From CADCTB01 sp036269435 (GTDB lineage: Bacteria > Actinomycetota > Acidimicrobiia > Acidimicrobiales > AC-14), in NCBI GenBank assembly GCA_036269435.1, contig DATASA010000018.1, positions 1-32,334 on the forward strand: a stretch of DNA of 32,334 nucleotides, in the 5' to 3' direction. Shown here piece by piece: positions 1 through 6,770 of this stretch (positions are counted from its first letter, which is position 1; each line of letters begins with the position of its first letter). The notes under the pieces are model-generated. The model did not search any database. It saw nothing but the letters and a program-made list of their open reading frames with translations, and was not told the DNA's origin. The position numbers and the translations under genes were made by a program.

Positions 1-142
1 CGAGATGGTCATGCCCGGCGACAACATCACCCTCAACGTCGAGCTCATCAACCCCATCGCCATGGACGAGGGCCTGCGCTTCGCCATCCGTGAAGGTGGC
101 CGCACCGTGGGCGCCGGCCGCGTCACCAAAATCCTGAAGTAA
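1..142 (+). CDS. tuf: Elongation factor Tu, C-terminal end (partial)
   Basis: Only the last 46 codons are inside the window (frame from base 2, TAA at 140-142). The visible segment contains MPGDN, then ELINPIAMDEGLRFAIREGG and ends GAGRVTKILK, which is the conserved end of EF-Tu domain 3, the beta barrel that contacts aminoacyl-tRNA and EF-Ts. EF-Tu is the GTPase that delivers aminoacyl-tRNA to the ribosome. Placement immediately before rpsJ is the usual end of the str operon (rpsL-rpsG-fusA-tuf). The G domain lies outside the window. Confidence 0.96.
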   Translation, partial: EMVMPGDNITLNVELINPIAMDEGLRFAIREGGRTVGAGRVTKILK

Positions 143-150
143 CCCACTCC

Positions 151-198
151 GAACTGGTGACACCCAGCGCGTCATAGAGCGCTGACTGTCACCAGTTC
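151..198 (+). promoter_or_regulatory. Long hairpin between tuf and rpsJ
   Basis: GAACTGGTGACA (151-162) pairs perfectly with TGTCACCAGTTC (187-198). After a 3x3 internal loop, AGCGC (166-170) pairs with GCGCT (179-183), leaving an 8-nt loop. The structure fills most of the 74-nt tuf-rpsJ gap and ends just before the rpsJ ribosome-binding site (GAGGAG 204-209). No T-tract follows, so it is not a classic terminator. It could be a processing or stabilising hairpin, an attenuator, or a site that limits rpsJ expression relative to tuf. The structure is seen in the sequence; the function is inferred. Confidence 0.6.
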
Positions 199-216
199 GC
201 TCCGAGGAGCACACAG

Positions 217-531
217 ATGGCCCAGAAAATCCGAATTCGCCTGAAGGCGTACGACCACGAGATCGTGGACCAGTCCACCAAGAAGATCGTGGAGACGGTG
301 CTGCGCACCCAGGCCACGGTGCGGGGCCCGGTGCCGCTACCGACCGAGAAGCACCGCTACACGGTCATCCGGTCGCCCCACAAGGACAAGGACTCGCGCG
401 AGCACTTCGAGATGCGGATCCACAAGCGGCTGCTCGACATCCTCGAGCCCAGCCCCAAGACGGTGGACTCGCTGCAACGACTCGACCTGCCTGCGGGCGT
501 CGACATCGAAATCAAGATCCAGCAGGTGTAG
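217..531 (+). CDS. rpsJ: 30S ribosomal protein S10
   Basis: A 104-residue protein of normal S10 length, starting MAQKIRIRLKAYDHE and carrying the S10 signature around PLPTEKHRYTVIRSPHKDKDSREHFEMR (about residues 40-68). S10 sits in the 30S head and, in bacteria studied, also binds NusB in antitermination complexes. The ATG is preceded by GAGGAG at 204-209 with a 7-nt spacer. A strong hairpin begins 6 nt after the stop, and rplC is 198 nt away, so rpsJ may be the last gene of the tuf transcript rather than the first of the S10 operon. Confidence 0.98.
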   Translation: MAQKIRIRLKAYDHEIVDQSTKKIVETVLRTQATVRGPVPLPTEKHRYTVIRSPHKDKDSREHFEMRIHKRLLDILEPSPKTVDSLQRLDLPAGVDIEIKIQQV

Positions 532-537
532 TTCTCG

Positions 538-555
538 GAGGGGGCCGGCCCCCTC
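538..555 (+). terminator. GC-rich palindrome after rpsJ, terminator-like
   Basis: GAGGGGGCCGGCCCCCTC is an 18-bp perfect palindrome starting 6 nt after the rpsJ stop. As RNA it gives a 7-bp stem with a CCGG loop. No U-tract follows, which is common for hairpin terminators proposed in high-GC actinobacteria. A near-identical element lies 6 nt after the truA stop (17801-17825). The position ahead of a good -10 box supports a transcript boundary. It could instead be a pause or processing site. Confidence 0.45.
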
Positions 556-583
556 TGGCGGCTTGGCGGTGGTCCGCTATACT
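555..583 (+). promoter_or_regulatory. Candidate promoter for the rplC-led S10 operon
   Basis: TATACT at 578-583 matches 5 of 6 bases of the -10 consensus. A weak -35 (CTGGCG, 555-560) lies 17 bp upstream and overlaps the end of the terminator-like palindrome. The predicted start near 590 would give a leader of about 140 nt before rplC. The -10 is convincing by eye; the -35 is poor. Confidence 0.45.
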
Positions 584-599
584 CGTTCAGTTCATGAGC

Positions 600-702
600 A
601 GGGCGTTTTTCGCCCTCTCCACTTCGATGTCCTGGGTCGCCGGCCCCGCCGGTACACCGAGGCAACAATCCATCGCTCCGCCGGGAACCCACCCGTGCGG
701 AG
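600..702 (+). promoter_or_regulatory. Structured 5' leader upstream of rplC
   Basis: Three hairpins lie between the candidate promoter and rplC. AGGGCG (600-605) and CGCCCT (611-616) enclose a TTTTT loop. CCGGC (640-644) and GCCGG (648-652) enclose CCC. CTCCGCCGGG (676-685) pairs with CCCG-T-GCGGAG (692-702), 10 bp with one bulged T and a 6-nt loop. L4 autoregulates the S10 operon through its leader in E. coli; a similar role here is only a hypothesis, and I do not recognise a known leader class. Confidence 0.4.
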
Positions 703-729
703 TTTCCGCGTGAAGGCAGACACGAAGCC

Positions 730-1395
730 ATGGCAAAGAAGGCGATCGTCGGCGAGAAGGTCGGCATGACACAGATCTGGGATGACCAGAACCGTGCCGT
801 TCCGGTCACCCTCGTACGGGTTGCGCCGTGCCGGGTGGTGCAGGTGAAGACGCCCGAAAGCGACGGTTACAGCGCGGTCCAGGTCACGTTCGGCGCCCAG
901 CGCCCGTCGCGGCTGAACAAGCCGGAGCAGGGCCACTTCGCCAAGGCCGGCGTCGATCCGGGCAAGCGGCTGGTCGAGCTCCGGGTCGACGACTCCGGTG
1001 CGTACACGGTCGGTCAGGAGATCAGTGCCGACGTCCTCAGCGCGGGCGAGCTGGTCGACGTCACGGGCGTCAGCAAGGGCAAGGGCTTCGCCGGCGTGAT
1101 GAAGCGCCACAACTTCTCCGGCCTGGGGGCCGGCCACGGCACCCACAAGAAGCACCGCTCCCCGGGGGCCATCGGCGCCTGCGCCACGCCGGCGCGCGTG
1201 TTCAAGGGGACACGGATGGCCGGGCGCATGGGCCACCAGCAGGTGACCACGCTCAACCTCGAAGTCGTGCAGGCCGACGCCGACCGCCAGATCCTGCTGA
1301 TCAAGGGCGCCGTCCCCGGGCCGCGCGGCGGCCTGCTCCTCATCCGTGACGCGATCCGCGGCAACGCCGGCGCCGCTCAGAACGGGAAGGTGTGA
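730..1395 (+). CDS. rplC: 50S ribosomal protein L3
   Basis: 221 residues, the normal bacterial length. The N-terminus (AIVGEKVGMTQIWDDQNRAVPVT) and the conserved loop near residues 117-150 (SKGKGFAGVMKRHNF and GHGTHKKHRSPGAIG) are typical of L3; this loop reaches the peptidyl-transferase centre and takes part in early 50S assembly. The ATG follows only a weak AAGG-type Shine-Dalgarno sequence near 713-716. It heads the S10-type cluster and abuts rplD, with the rplD ribosome-binding site inside its last codons. Confidence 0.98.
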   Translation: MAKKAIVGEKVGMTQIWDDQNRAVPVTLVRVAPCRVVQVKTPESDGYSAVQVTFGAQRPSRLNKPEQGHFAKAGVDPGKRLVELRVDDSGAYTVGQEISADVLSAGELVDVTGVSKGKGFAGVMKRHNFSGLGAGHGTHKKHRSPGAIGACATPARVFKGTRMAGRMGHQQVTTLNLEVVQADADRQILLIKGAVPGPRGGLLLIRDAIRGNAGAAQNGKV

Positions 1396-1397
1396 CG

Positions 1398-2102
1398 ATG
1401 GCCTCCGTCGACGTCCGCAACCCGGCCGGGGAATCGGTCGGCACCGTCGCCCTCGACGACGCCATCTTCGGCATCGAGCCCCATGTGGCGGTCATGCACC
1501 AGGTCGTCACCGCCCAGCTGGCGGGCATCCGGTCGGGTGACCACAGCACGCTCACCCGGGCCGAGGTCCGCGGTGGCGGCCGCAAGCCGTGGCGCCAGAA
1601 GGGCTCCGGCCGGGCCCGGCAGGGCTCGACCCGGTCGCCGAACTGGCGCGGCGGCGGTGTGGCCATGGGCCCCAAGCCGCGCAGCTACGCCCAGCGCACG
1701 CCGAAGAAGATGGTCGCCCTGGCCCTGCGCTCGGCCCTGTCGGATCGCGCCGCCGACGGCAAGGTCGTGGTGGTCGACAGCTGGAGCTTCGACGCCCCTC
1801 GCACCCGGGACGCCCGAGTCGCCCTCGAGACCCTGGGCCTCACGGGCCGGGTCCTGGTGGTCCTCGACCGGGACGACGAGACTGCGGGCAAGTCGTTCCG
1901 CAACCTGCCCAAGGTCCACCTCATCCTGCCGTCGGAGCTGAACGCCTACGACGTCCTCTGCTCGGACTGGGTGGTGTTCACCCGGGACAACCTGCCGGGC
2001 GGTGCCGCCACCGTGGAGCCTGCCCCCGCGCCACCGACCGCCGCAGCGGCGCCTGCTGCCGATGACGAGGTCGCCACCGAGGGTGAGGAGGGGGCCGAGT
2101 GA
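1398..2102 (+). CDS. rplD: 50S ribosomal protein L4 with C-terminal tail
   Basis: 234 residues from ATG 1398, chosen because GGAAGG at 1385-1390 is 7 nt upstream. An in-frame GTG at 1392 would add two residues. The core shows the L4 globular fold and exit-tunnel loop (TRAEVRGGGRKPWRQKGSGRAR, about residues 55-76, then GGVAMGPKPRSY). L4 lines the peptide exit tunnel and is the autogenous regulator of S10 operons in enterobacteria. Unlike typical L4 (about 205-210 residues), it ends in a tail of about 30 residues rich in Ala and Pro, then Glu. The stop overlaps the rplW GTG by 4 nt. Confidence 0.97.
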   Translation: MASVDVRNPAGESVGTVALDDAIFGIEPHVAVMHQVVTAQLAGIRSGDHSTLTRAEVRGGGRKPWRQKGSGRARQGSTRSPNWRGGGVAMGPKPRSYAQRTPKKMVALALRSALSDRAADGKVVVVDSWSFDAPRTRDARVALETLGLTGRVLVVLDRDDETAGKSFRNLPKVHLILPSELNAYDVLCSDWVVFTRDNLPGGAATVEPAPAPPTAAAAPAADDEVATEGEEGAE

Positions 2103-2389
2103 GCGATCCGCGCAGCATCATCATCCGCCCGGTCGTCAGCGAGAAGTCGTACGGGCTCCTCGACAACGGCGTCTACACGTTCGTCGTCGACCCCCGGGCC
2201 TCCAAGATCCAGATCTCCGACGCCATCGAGACCATCTTCGGCGTCCAGGTGGCGAAGGTGAACACGCTGAACCGCAAGGGCAAGCGCAAGCGGAACCGGA
2301 AGTCCCAGGGCTTCGGCAGCCGACCCGACACCAAGCGCGCCATCGTCACCCTCGCCGCCGGCGGGCGCATCGACCTCTTCGAGAGCTGA
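2099..2389 (+). CDS. rplW: 50S ribosomal protein L23
   Basis: 96 residues, normal length. The GTG start overlaps the rplD stop (GTGA) and is preceded by GAGGAGGGG near 2085-2093. Recognisable features are IIIRPVVSEKSY at the N-terminus, the segment VAKVNTLNRKGKRKR (about residues 50-64) that binds 23S rRNA, and TKRAIVTLAAGGRIDLF at the end. L23 sits at the tunnel exit and is the docking site for trigger factor and SRP. The overlap with rplD suggests translational coupling. Confidence 0.97.
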   Translation: MSDPRSIIIRPVVSEKSYGLLDNGVYTFVVDPRASKIQISDAIETIFGVQVAKVNTLNRKGKRKRNRKSQGFGSRPDTKRAIVTLAAGGRIDLFES

Positions 2390-2403
2390 GGAACCCCTTT
2401 CTC

Positions 2404-3240
2404 ATGCCGCTTCGCAAGCGCAAGCCCACCAGTGCCGGCCGGCGTTTCCAGACCGTCTCCGACTTCTCCGACATCACGACGGACAAGCCGGAGAAGACGC
2501 TGCTCACCCCTCTGCCGAAGACCGGTGGACGCAACAGCTACGGCCGCAAGACGGCCCGCCACCGCGGTGGCGGCCACAAGCGCCAGTACCGGATCATCGA
2601 CTTCAAGCGGGACAAGGACGGCGTGCCGGCCAAGGTCGCGACCATCGAGCACGACCCGAACCGCAACGCCCGCATCGCGCTGCTCCACTACCTCGACGGC
2701 GAGAAGCGCTACATCCTCGCCCCGGCCCGGGTGCGGGTCGGCGACCTGCTGGAGAGCGGCCAGAAGGCCGACATCCGGCCCGGCAACGCCCTGCCCCTGC
2801 GCTACATCCCGGTCGGTACCACCGTGCACAACGTCGAGCTGAAGCCGGGCGCCGGCGGCAAAATGGGCCGCGGCGCCGGTTCCAGCATCCAGCTGGTGGC
2901 CAAGGAGGGCGACTTCGCCACCCTCCGGCTGCCCAGCACCGAGATGCGCCGCGTGCCGATCGACTGCCGGGCGACCATCGGCGAAGTCGGCAACGCCGAG
3001 GCCGAGCTGATCTCCATCGGCAAGGCCGGCCGGAACCGCTGGAAGGGCGTCCGCCCCCAGAGCCGCGGCGTGGCCATGAACCCGGTCGACCACCCGCTCG
3101 GCGGCGGCGAGGGCAAGACGTCGGGTGGGCGTCACCCGGTCTCGCCGTGGGGCCAGCCGGAAGGCCGCACCCGCAACAAGAACAAGCCGTCCCAGAAGCT
3201 CATCATCCGTCGCCGCCGCACCCGTGGCTCGCGCCGATGA
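2404..3240 (+). CDS. rplB: 50S ribosomal protein L2
   Basis: 278 residues from ATG 2404, the standard L2 length; the frame is open further upstream, but GAGGAA at 2388-2393 supports this start. The start MPLRKRKPTSAGRRFQ, the RNA-binding region RHRGGGHKRQYRIIDFKR (about residues 54-71) and the C-terminal signature GVAMNPVDHPLGGGEGKTSGGRHPVSPWG (about 221-249) are intact. That loop contains the conserved histidine next to the peptidyl-transferase centre. L2 bridges the subunits and is needed for their association. Confidence 0.98.
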   Translation: MPLRKRKPTSAGRRFQTVSDFSDITTDKPEKTLLTPLPKTGGRNSYGRKTARHRGGGHKRQYRIIDFKRDKDGVPAKVATIEHDPNRNARIALLHYLDGEKRYILAPARVRVGDLLESGQKADIRPGNALPLRYIPVGTTVHNVELKPGAGGKMGRGAGSSIQLVAKEGDFATLRLPSTEMRRVPIDCRATIGEVGNAEAELISIGKAGRNRWKGVRPQSRGVAMNPVDHPLGGGEGKTSGGRHPVSPWGQPEGRTRNKNKPSQKLIIRRRRTRGSRR

Positions 3241-3262
3241 AGAAGATGACGAGGGGTACACA

Positions 3263-3541
3263 GTGGCTCGCAGCCTGAAGAAGGGCCCGTTCATCGACGA
3301 CCACCTGTTGAGGAAGGTCGACGCCCTCAACGCCAAGGGCGAGAAGCGGGTCATCAAGACCTGGTCCCGCCGCTCGACGGTGATCCCCGACATGGTCGGC
3401 CACACCATCGCCGTCCACGACGGGCGCAAGCACGTGCCCGTGTACATCACCGAGGCCATGGTCGGCCACAAGCTGGGCGAGTTCGCCCTCACCCGCACCT
3501 TCCGGTTCCACGCCGGCCAGGAGCGGGCGGGGAGGCGATAG
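3263..3541 (+). CDS. rpsS: 30S ribosomal protein S19
   Basis: 92 residues from GTG 3263, which follows GAGGGG (3251-3256) with a 6-nt spacer. The frame is open further upstream, but that stretch overlaps rplB and lacks S19 similarity. The sequence begins MARSLKKGPFIDDHLLRKV and contains the S19 signature WSRRSTVIPDMVGHTIAVHDGR-KHVPVYIT (about residues 34-62). S19 forms a complex with S13 in the 30S head near the A-site tRNA. It lies 3 nt before rplV. Confidence 0.97.
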   Translation: MARSLKKGPFIDDHLLRKVDALNAKGEKRVIKTWSRRSTVIPDMVGHTIAVHDGRKHVPVYITEAMVGHKLGEFALTRTFRFHAGQERAGRR

Positions 3542-3544
3542 GTC

Positions 3545-4294
3545 GTGCCGGGTCCCAAGCTCAACGAGGCACCCGTCCTGCGCCGGCGGCCGGAGTCGCG
3601 GTCGCAGGCGGTCCGCACGCCGGTCGTGTCCGCCCGCGCCGTCTCCAAGTACGTCCGCGTCTCGCCGTACAAGGTGCGCGAGGTGCTCGACCTGGTGCGC
3701 GGCTACCCCGTGGACCGCGCCGGTGAGATCCTGAAGTTCTGCGAGCGCGACGCGGCCATCGTCGTCGGCAAGCTGCTGGCGTCGGCCGTCGCCAACGCCG
3801 AGCACGACCACGCCCTGATCGCCGACGAGCTGTTCGTCTCGGCGTGCTACGCCGACGAGGGCCCCACGCTCAAGCGCTGGCGTCCCCGGGCCCGCGGCCG
3901 GGCCACGCGCATCCGCAAGCGCACCTGTCACGTCACCCTGCTCGTGTCCCGCCTGCCCGACCGAGAGTTGCAGAACCGCCGGGCCCGCCAGGCCCAGGGG
4001 GTCACCGGGGACCGGAGCCGTCGCCGCCGTGGCGGTGCCGCGGCCGAGCCGACGGAGTCGCGCGGCCGCCCCACCCGTCGCCGCGTGGAGGACCGAGGCG
4101 CGTCGGGAGCAGCAGCTCCGGAGGCGCCGGTCGAGGTCGACGAGCTGTTGACGCAGCCGGAGGCCGAGGTCACCACGGAGGCGGAGGCCGAGACGCCGGG
4201 CGCAGAGACGCAGGGCGCAGAAGGGGCGACGACCGCGGACGCAGCAGCCACGACAGAGGAGTCAGACACGGAATCCGAAGAGGAGTCGACCTAG
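3545..4294 (+). CDS. rplV: 50S ribosomal protein L22 with long C-terminal tail
   Basis: 249 residues from GTG 3545 (GGGGAGG just upstream). The L22 core covers about residues 25-138: SARAVSKYVRVSPYKVREVLDLVRG, then ANAEHDH, then the tunnel hairpin DEGPTLKRWRPRARGRATRIRKRTCHVT. L22 lines the exit tunnel and its beta hairpin is the site of macrolide-resistance changes. Typical L22 has 110-120 residues. Here about 20 extra residues precede the core and about 110 follow it, first Arg-rich (SRRRRGG, RPTRRR) and then Ala/Thr/Glu-rich, ending EEEST. The tail looks disordered. The stop is 2 nt before rpsC. Confidence 0.96.
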   Translation: MPGPKLNEAPVLRRRPESRSQAVRTPVVSARAVSKYVRVSPYKVREVLDLVRGYPVDRAGEILKFCERDAAIVVGKLLASAVANAEHDHALIADELFVSACYADEGPTLKRWRPRARGRATRIRKRTCHVTLLVSRLPDRELQNRRARQAQGVTGDRSRRRRGGAAAEPTESRGRPTRRRVEDRGASGAAAPEAPVEVDELLTQPEAEVTTEAEAETPGAETQGAEGATTADAAATTEESDTESEEEST

Positions 4295-4296
4295 TC

Positions 4297-5292
4297 ATGG
4301 GCCAGAAGGTCAACCCGTACGGGTTCCGGCTGGGCGTCACCACCGACTGGAAGTCCCGGTGGTTCAGCGACCGCGAGTACAAGGCCTACCTCATCGAGGA
4401 CTGGCAGATCCGTGACTACCTCATGAAGCAGCTGCCCCACGCCGCCATCAGCCGCATCGAGGTCGAGCGGACGCGTGACCGGCTGCGGGTCGACGTGCAC
4501 ACGGCACGCCCGGGCATCGTCATCGGGCGCCGGGGCGCCGAGGCCGACCGCCTCCGTGCCGACCTGGCCAAGATGAGCGGGAACCCGAAGATCCAGTTGA
4601 ACATCCAGGAGATCAAGCAGCCCGAGCTCGACGCCGCCCTCATCGCCCAGGGCGTCGCCGACCAGTTGGCCGGCCGCGTCAGCTTCCGCCGGGCCATGAA
4701 GCGGGCGGTGCAGACCGCGCAGAAGGCCGGAGCCCTCGGCATCCGGGTCCAGTGCTCGGGCCGCCTCGGCGGCTCGGAGATGGCCCGCAGCGAGTGGTAC
4801 CGCGAGGGTCGCGTCCCGCTGCACACCCTGCGCTCGGACATCGACTACGGCTTCCGCGAGGCCCGCACCACCTTCGGGCGCATCGGCGTGAAGACGTGGA
4901 TCTACAAGGGCGACATCTTGCCGTACAAGACCTCGACCGAGGACAAGATCACCCGCGAGGCGGCCATGGCCGTGGGCGAGACCTCGGGCGGCGCCGCCCG
5001 TCCCCGCCGGATCATCTCCGCCGGTGGTGGCCGTCGCCTCCCCGGCCAGGAAGAGCCGGGCAGTGCCGGCCTCGTGATCCCGCCCCTGGGCGAGGACCCG
5101 ACCGGCGACGAGCCGGCCGTGACGCCGAGCCCGGTGCCCGACGAGCCGACGGGCGACGACACGGTCGCCGCCGCGCCCCTGATCCCCGAGTCCGATCCCG
5201 AGCGCGAGCGCCTGCTCGCCGAGGAAGAGGACATCGAGCGCCGGACTCGCCAGCACCACGAGACGCCGCACTTCCGTTCGGGAGACGAGTGA
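4297..5292 (+). CDS. rpsC: 30S ribosomal protein S3 with long C-terminal tail
   Basis: 331 residues from ATG 4297. The conserved S3 portion spans about residues 1-210: GQKVNPYGFRLGV, the KH type II motif PGIVIGRRGAEADRLR (about 72-87), and the C-terminal domain with GIRVQCSGRLGGSEMARSEW and YGFREARTTFGRIGVKTWIYKGD. S3 forms part of the mRNA entry channel and its helicase activity. E. coli S3 has 233 residues. Here an extra ~120 residues are rich in Pro, Gly, Asp and Glu, including two PTGD motifs, and finish with a charged segment. The tail is probably disordered. Confidence 0.97.
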   Translation: MGQKVNPYGFRLGVTTDWKSRWFSDREYKAYLIEDWQIRDYLMKQLPHAAISRIEVERTRDRLRVDVHTARPGIVIGRRGAEADRLRADLAKMSGNPKIQLNIQEIKQPELDAALIAQGVADQLAGRVSFRRAMKRAVQTAQKAGALGIRVQCSGRLGGSEMARSEWYREGRVPLHTLRSDIDYGFREARTTFGRIGVKTWIYKGDILPYKTSTEDKITREAAMAVGETSGGAARPRRIISAGGGRRLPGQEEPGSAGLVIPPLGEDPTGDEPAVTPSPVPDEPTGDDTVAAAPLIPESDPERERLLAEEEDIERRTRQHHETPHFRSGDE

Positions 5293-5293
5293 C

Positions 5294-5710
5294 ATGTTGA
5301 TGCCGCGCAGGGTCAAGCACCGCAAGCAGCACCGCGGGCGCATGACGGGGAAGGCCAAGGGGTCGGCCGAGATCACCTTCGGCGACTTCGGCATCCAGGC
5401 CCAGGAGCCGGGGTGGATCACCGCCCGCCAGATCGAGGCCGCCCGTATCGCCATGACCCGCCACATCAAGCGTGGCGGAAAGGTCTGGATCAACATCTTT
5501 CCGGACAAGCCCGTCACCGAGAAGCCGGCCGAAACCCGCATGGGCTCCGGCAAGGGCAACCCGGAGCACTGGGTCGCCGTGGTCAAGCCCGGACGGGTGA
5601 TGTTCGAGCTCGCCGGCGTGGCCGAGCCCCTGGCCCGCGAGGCCATGGAGCGGGCCATCCAGAAGCTGCCGATCAAGGCCAAGATCATCGTGCGGGCGGA
5701 GGAGTTCTGA
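5294..5710 (+). CDS. rplP: 50S ribosomal protein L16
   Basis: 138 residues, normal length. The start MLMPRRVKHRKQHRGRMTG, the segment GDFGIQAQEPGWITARQIEAARIAM and the signature RMGSGKGNPEHWVAVVKPGRVMFEL (about residues 81-105) are those of L16. It binds near the A site and helps position aminoacyl-tRNA. The ATG is 1 nt after the rpsC stop, and the stop overlaps the rpmC start (TGATG), so translation is probably coupled. Confidence 0.98.
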   Translation: MLMPRRVKHRKQHRGRMTGKAKGSAEITFGDFGIQAQEPGWITARQIEAARIAMTRHIKRGGKVWINIFPDKPVTEKPAETRMGSGKGNPEHWVAVVKPGRVMFELAGVAEPLAREAMERAIQKLPIKAKIIVRAEEF

Positions 5711-6042
5711 TGGCGAACGCCCGGCTCGCGGAGCTGCGGGAGATGAACGACGACGAGCTGACGACCCGGTTGGTCGAAGCCCGCCAGGAACTGTTCAACC
5801 TGCGCTTCCAGCACGTCACCGGCCAGCTCGACAACTACGCCCGGCTGGGCCAGCTGCGCCGCGACATCGCCCGCATCGAAACCCTGCTGCGGGCCAACGA
5901 GATCACCGCCGCCGAAGCGGCCCAGGCCGAGGCGGACGCCGAATGGCACGCGGCGGCCGAGTCCCGGCGGGCCCGGGTGGCCGCCAGCCGCCAATCCGCG
6001 GCACCGGCACCGAGCGAAGACGAGGGAGAGAGCAATGGCTGA
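5710..6042 (+). CDS. rpmC: 50S ribosomal protein L29 with C-terminal tail
   Basis: 110 residues from the ATG that overlaps the rplP stop. The L29 two-helix core is at residues 1-70: LRE-MNDDELTTRLVEARQELFNLRFQHVTGQLDNYARLGQLRRDIARIETLL. L29 sits at the tunnel exit next to L23. Typical L29 is 63-80 residues, so about 35 residues are extra; they are Ala-rich (TAAEAAQAEADAEWHAAAES) and end acidic. The gene's 3' end overlaps rpsQ by 8 nt and supplies the rpsQ ribosome-binding site GAGGGAGAG. Confidence 0.95.
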   Translation: MANARLAELREMNDDELTTRLVEARQELFNLRFQHVTGQLDNYARLGQLRRDIARIETLLRANEITAAEAAQAEADAEWHAAAESRRARVAASRQSAAPAPSEDEGESNG

Positions 6043-6373
6043 CGCCGAGGGCTCGAGCGGCCCGGCGAGCGGGGTGGAGGGCCCGAGCGGCCCGGCGAGC
6101 GGAATGGAGGGCGGCGAGGCTCGTCCCAACCCCCGCAAGGTCCGCGAGGGCGTGGTCGTCTCCGCAGCGATGGACAAGACCGCGGTCGTCGCCGTGGTCG
6201 AGCGCGTGCGGCACCGTCGTTACACCAAGACCGTGCAGCGGACCAAGCGCATCCACGCCCACGACGAGACCAACGAGACCAAGGTGGGCGACCGGGTCCG
6301 CATCAGCGAGACCCGCCCGCTGTCCAAGCTGAAGCACTGGCGGATCGTCGAAGTCCTGGAGAGGGCGAAGTGA
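6035..6373 (+). CDS. rpsQ: 30S ribosomal protein S17 with repetitive N-terminal extension
   Basis: 112 residues from ATG 6035, which has a strong Shine-Dalgarno sequence (GAGGGAGAG, 6022-6030). The S17 OB-fold core starts near residue 35 (KVREGVVVSAAMDKTAVVAVVERVRHRRYTKTV) and includes the signature GDRVRISETRPLSKLKHWRIVEVLERAK. S17 is a primary binder of 16S rRNA. The first ~33 residues are an extension containing two tandem copies of a 10-residue unit (EG-S/P-SGPASG-V/M). A later ATG at 6104 would remove most of it but has no good Shine-Dalgarno sequence. Confidence 0.95.
   Translation: MADAEGSSGPASGVEGPSGPASGMEGGEARPNPRKVREGVVVSAAMDKTAVVAVVERVRHRRYTKTVQRTKRIHAHDETNETKVGDRVRISETRPLSKLKHWRIVEVLERAK
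6047..6106 (+). repeat. 30-nt in-frame tandem repeat in rpsQ
   Basis: Two adjacent 30-nt units (6047-6076 and 6077-6106) encode EGSSGPASGV and EGPSGPASGM. They differ at only a few bases. The repeat adds a low-complexity N-terminal extension to S17 just downstream of the rpmC stop. It looks like a recent duplication by replication slippage. Confidence 0.85.
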
Positions 6374-6401
6374 GCCTCGCGAACGACAGGACGGTCAGTA
6401 G

Positions 6402-6770
6402 ATGATCCAACAGGAGACCAGGCTGCGGGTGGCCGACAACTCGGGCGCCAAGGAAGTGCTCTGCATCAAGGTGCTGGGCGGCTCGAAGCGTCGCTACGCG
6501 TCCATCGGCGACATCATCGTCGGCACCGTCAAGGACGCCATCCCCGGCGCCGCGGTGAAGAAGGGCGAAGTGGTCAAGTGCGTCGTCGTGCGCACCAAGA
6601 AGGAGAACCGCCGCCCCGACGGCAGCTACATCCGCTTCGACGAGAACGCGGCCGTGCTGATCAACGACGCCCAGCAGCCGAGAGGCACCCGGATCTTCGG
6701 CCCGGTCGGTCGTGAGCTCCGGGACAAGAAGTTCATGAGGATCATCTCCCTCGCGCCGGAGGTGTTGTAG
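6402..6770 (+). CDS. rplN: 50S ribosomal protein L14
   Basis: 122 residues, exactly the standard length. It starts MIQQETRLRVADNSGAKEVLCIKVLGGS and carries the L14 signature VVRTKKENRRPDGSYIRFDENAAVLI (about residues 63-88). L14 lies on the intersubunit face, next to L19, and takes part in bridges to the 30S. A 28-nt gap separates it from rpsQ, with AGGACGG as the probable ribosome-binding site. The rplX ATG follows directly after its TAG. Confidence 0.98.
   Translation: MIQQETRLRVADNSGAKEVLCIKVLGGSKRRYASIGDIIVGTVKDAIPGAAVKKGEVVKCVVVRTKKENRRPDGSYIRFDENAAVLINDAQQPRGTRIFGPVGRELRDKKFMRIISLAPEVL

Noticed and set aside
1392..1397. GTG 1392 as the rplD start
   Set aside because: ATG 1398 has GGAAGG at 7-nt spacing; the GTG would have the same site only 1 nt away.
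3125..3262. Upstream extension of rpsS overlapping rplB
   Set aside because: The sequence is out-of-frame rplB; GTG 3263 has GAGGGG 6 nt upstream and begins the conserved S19 sequence.
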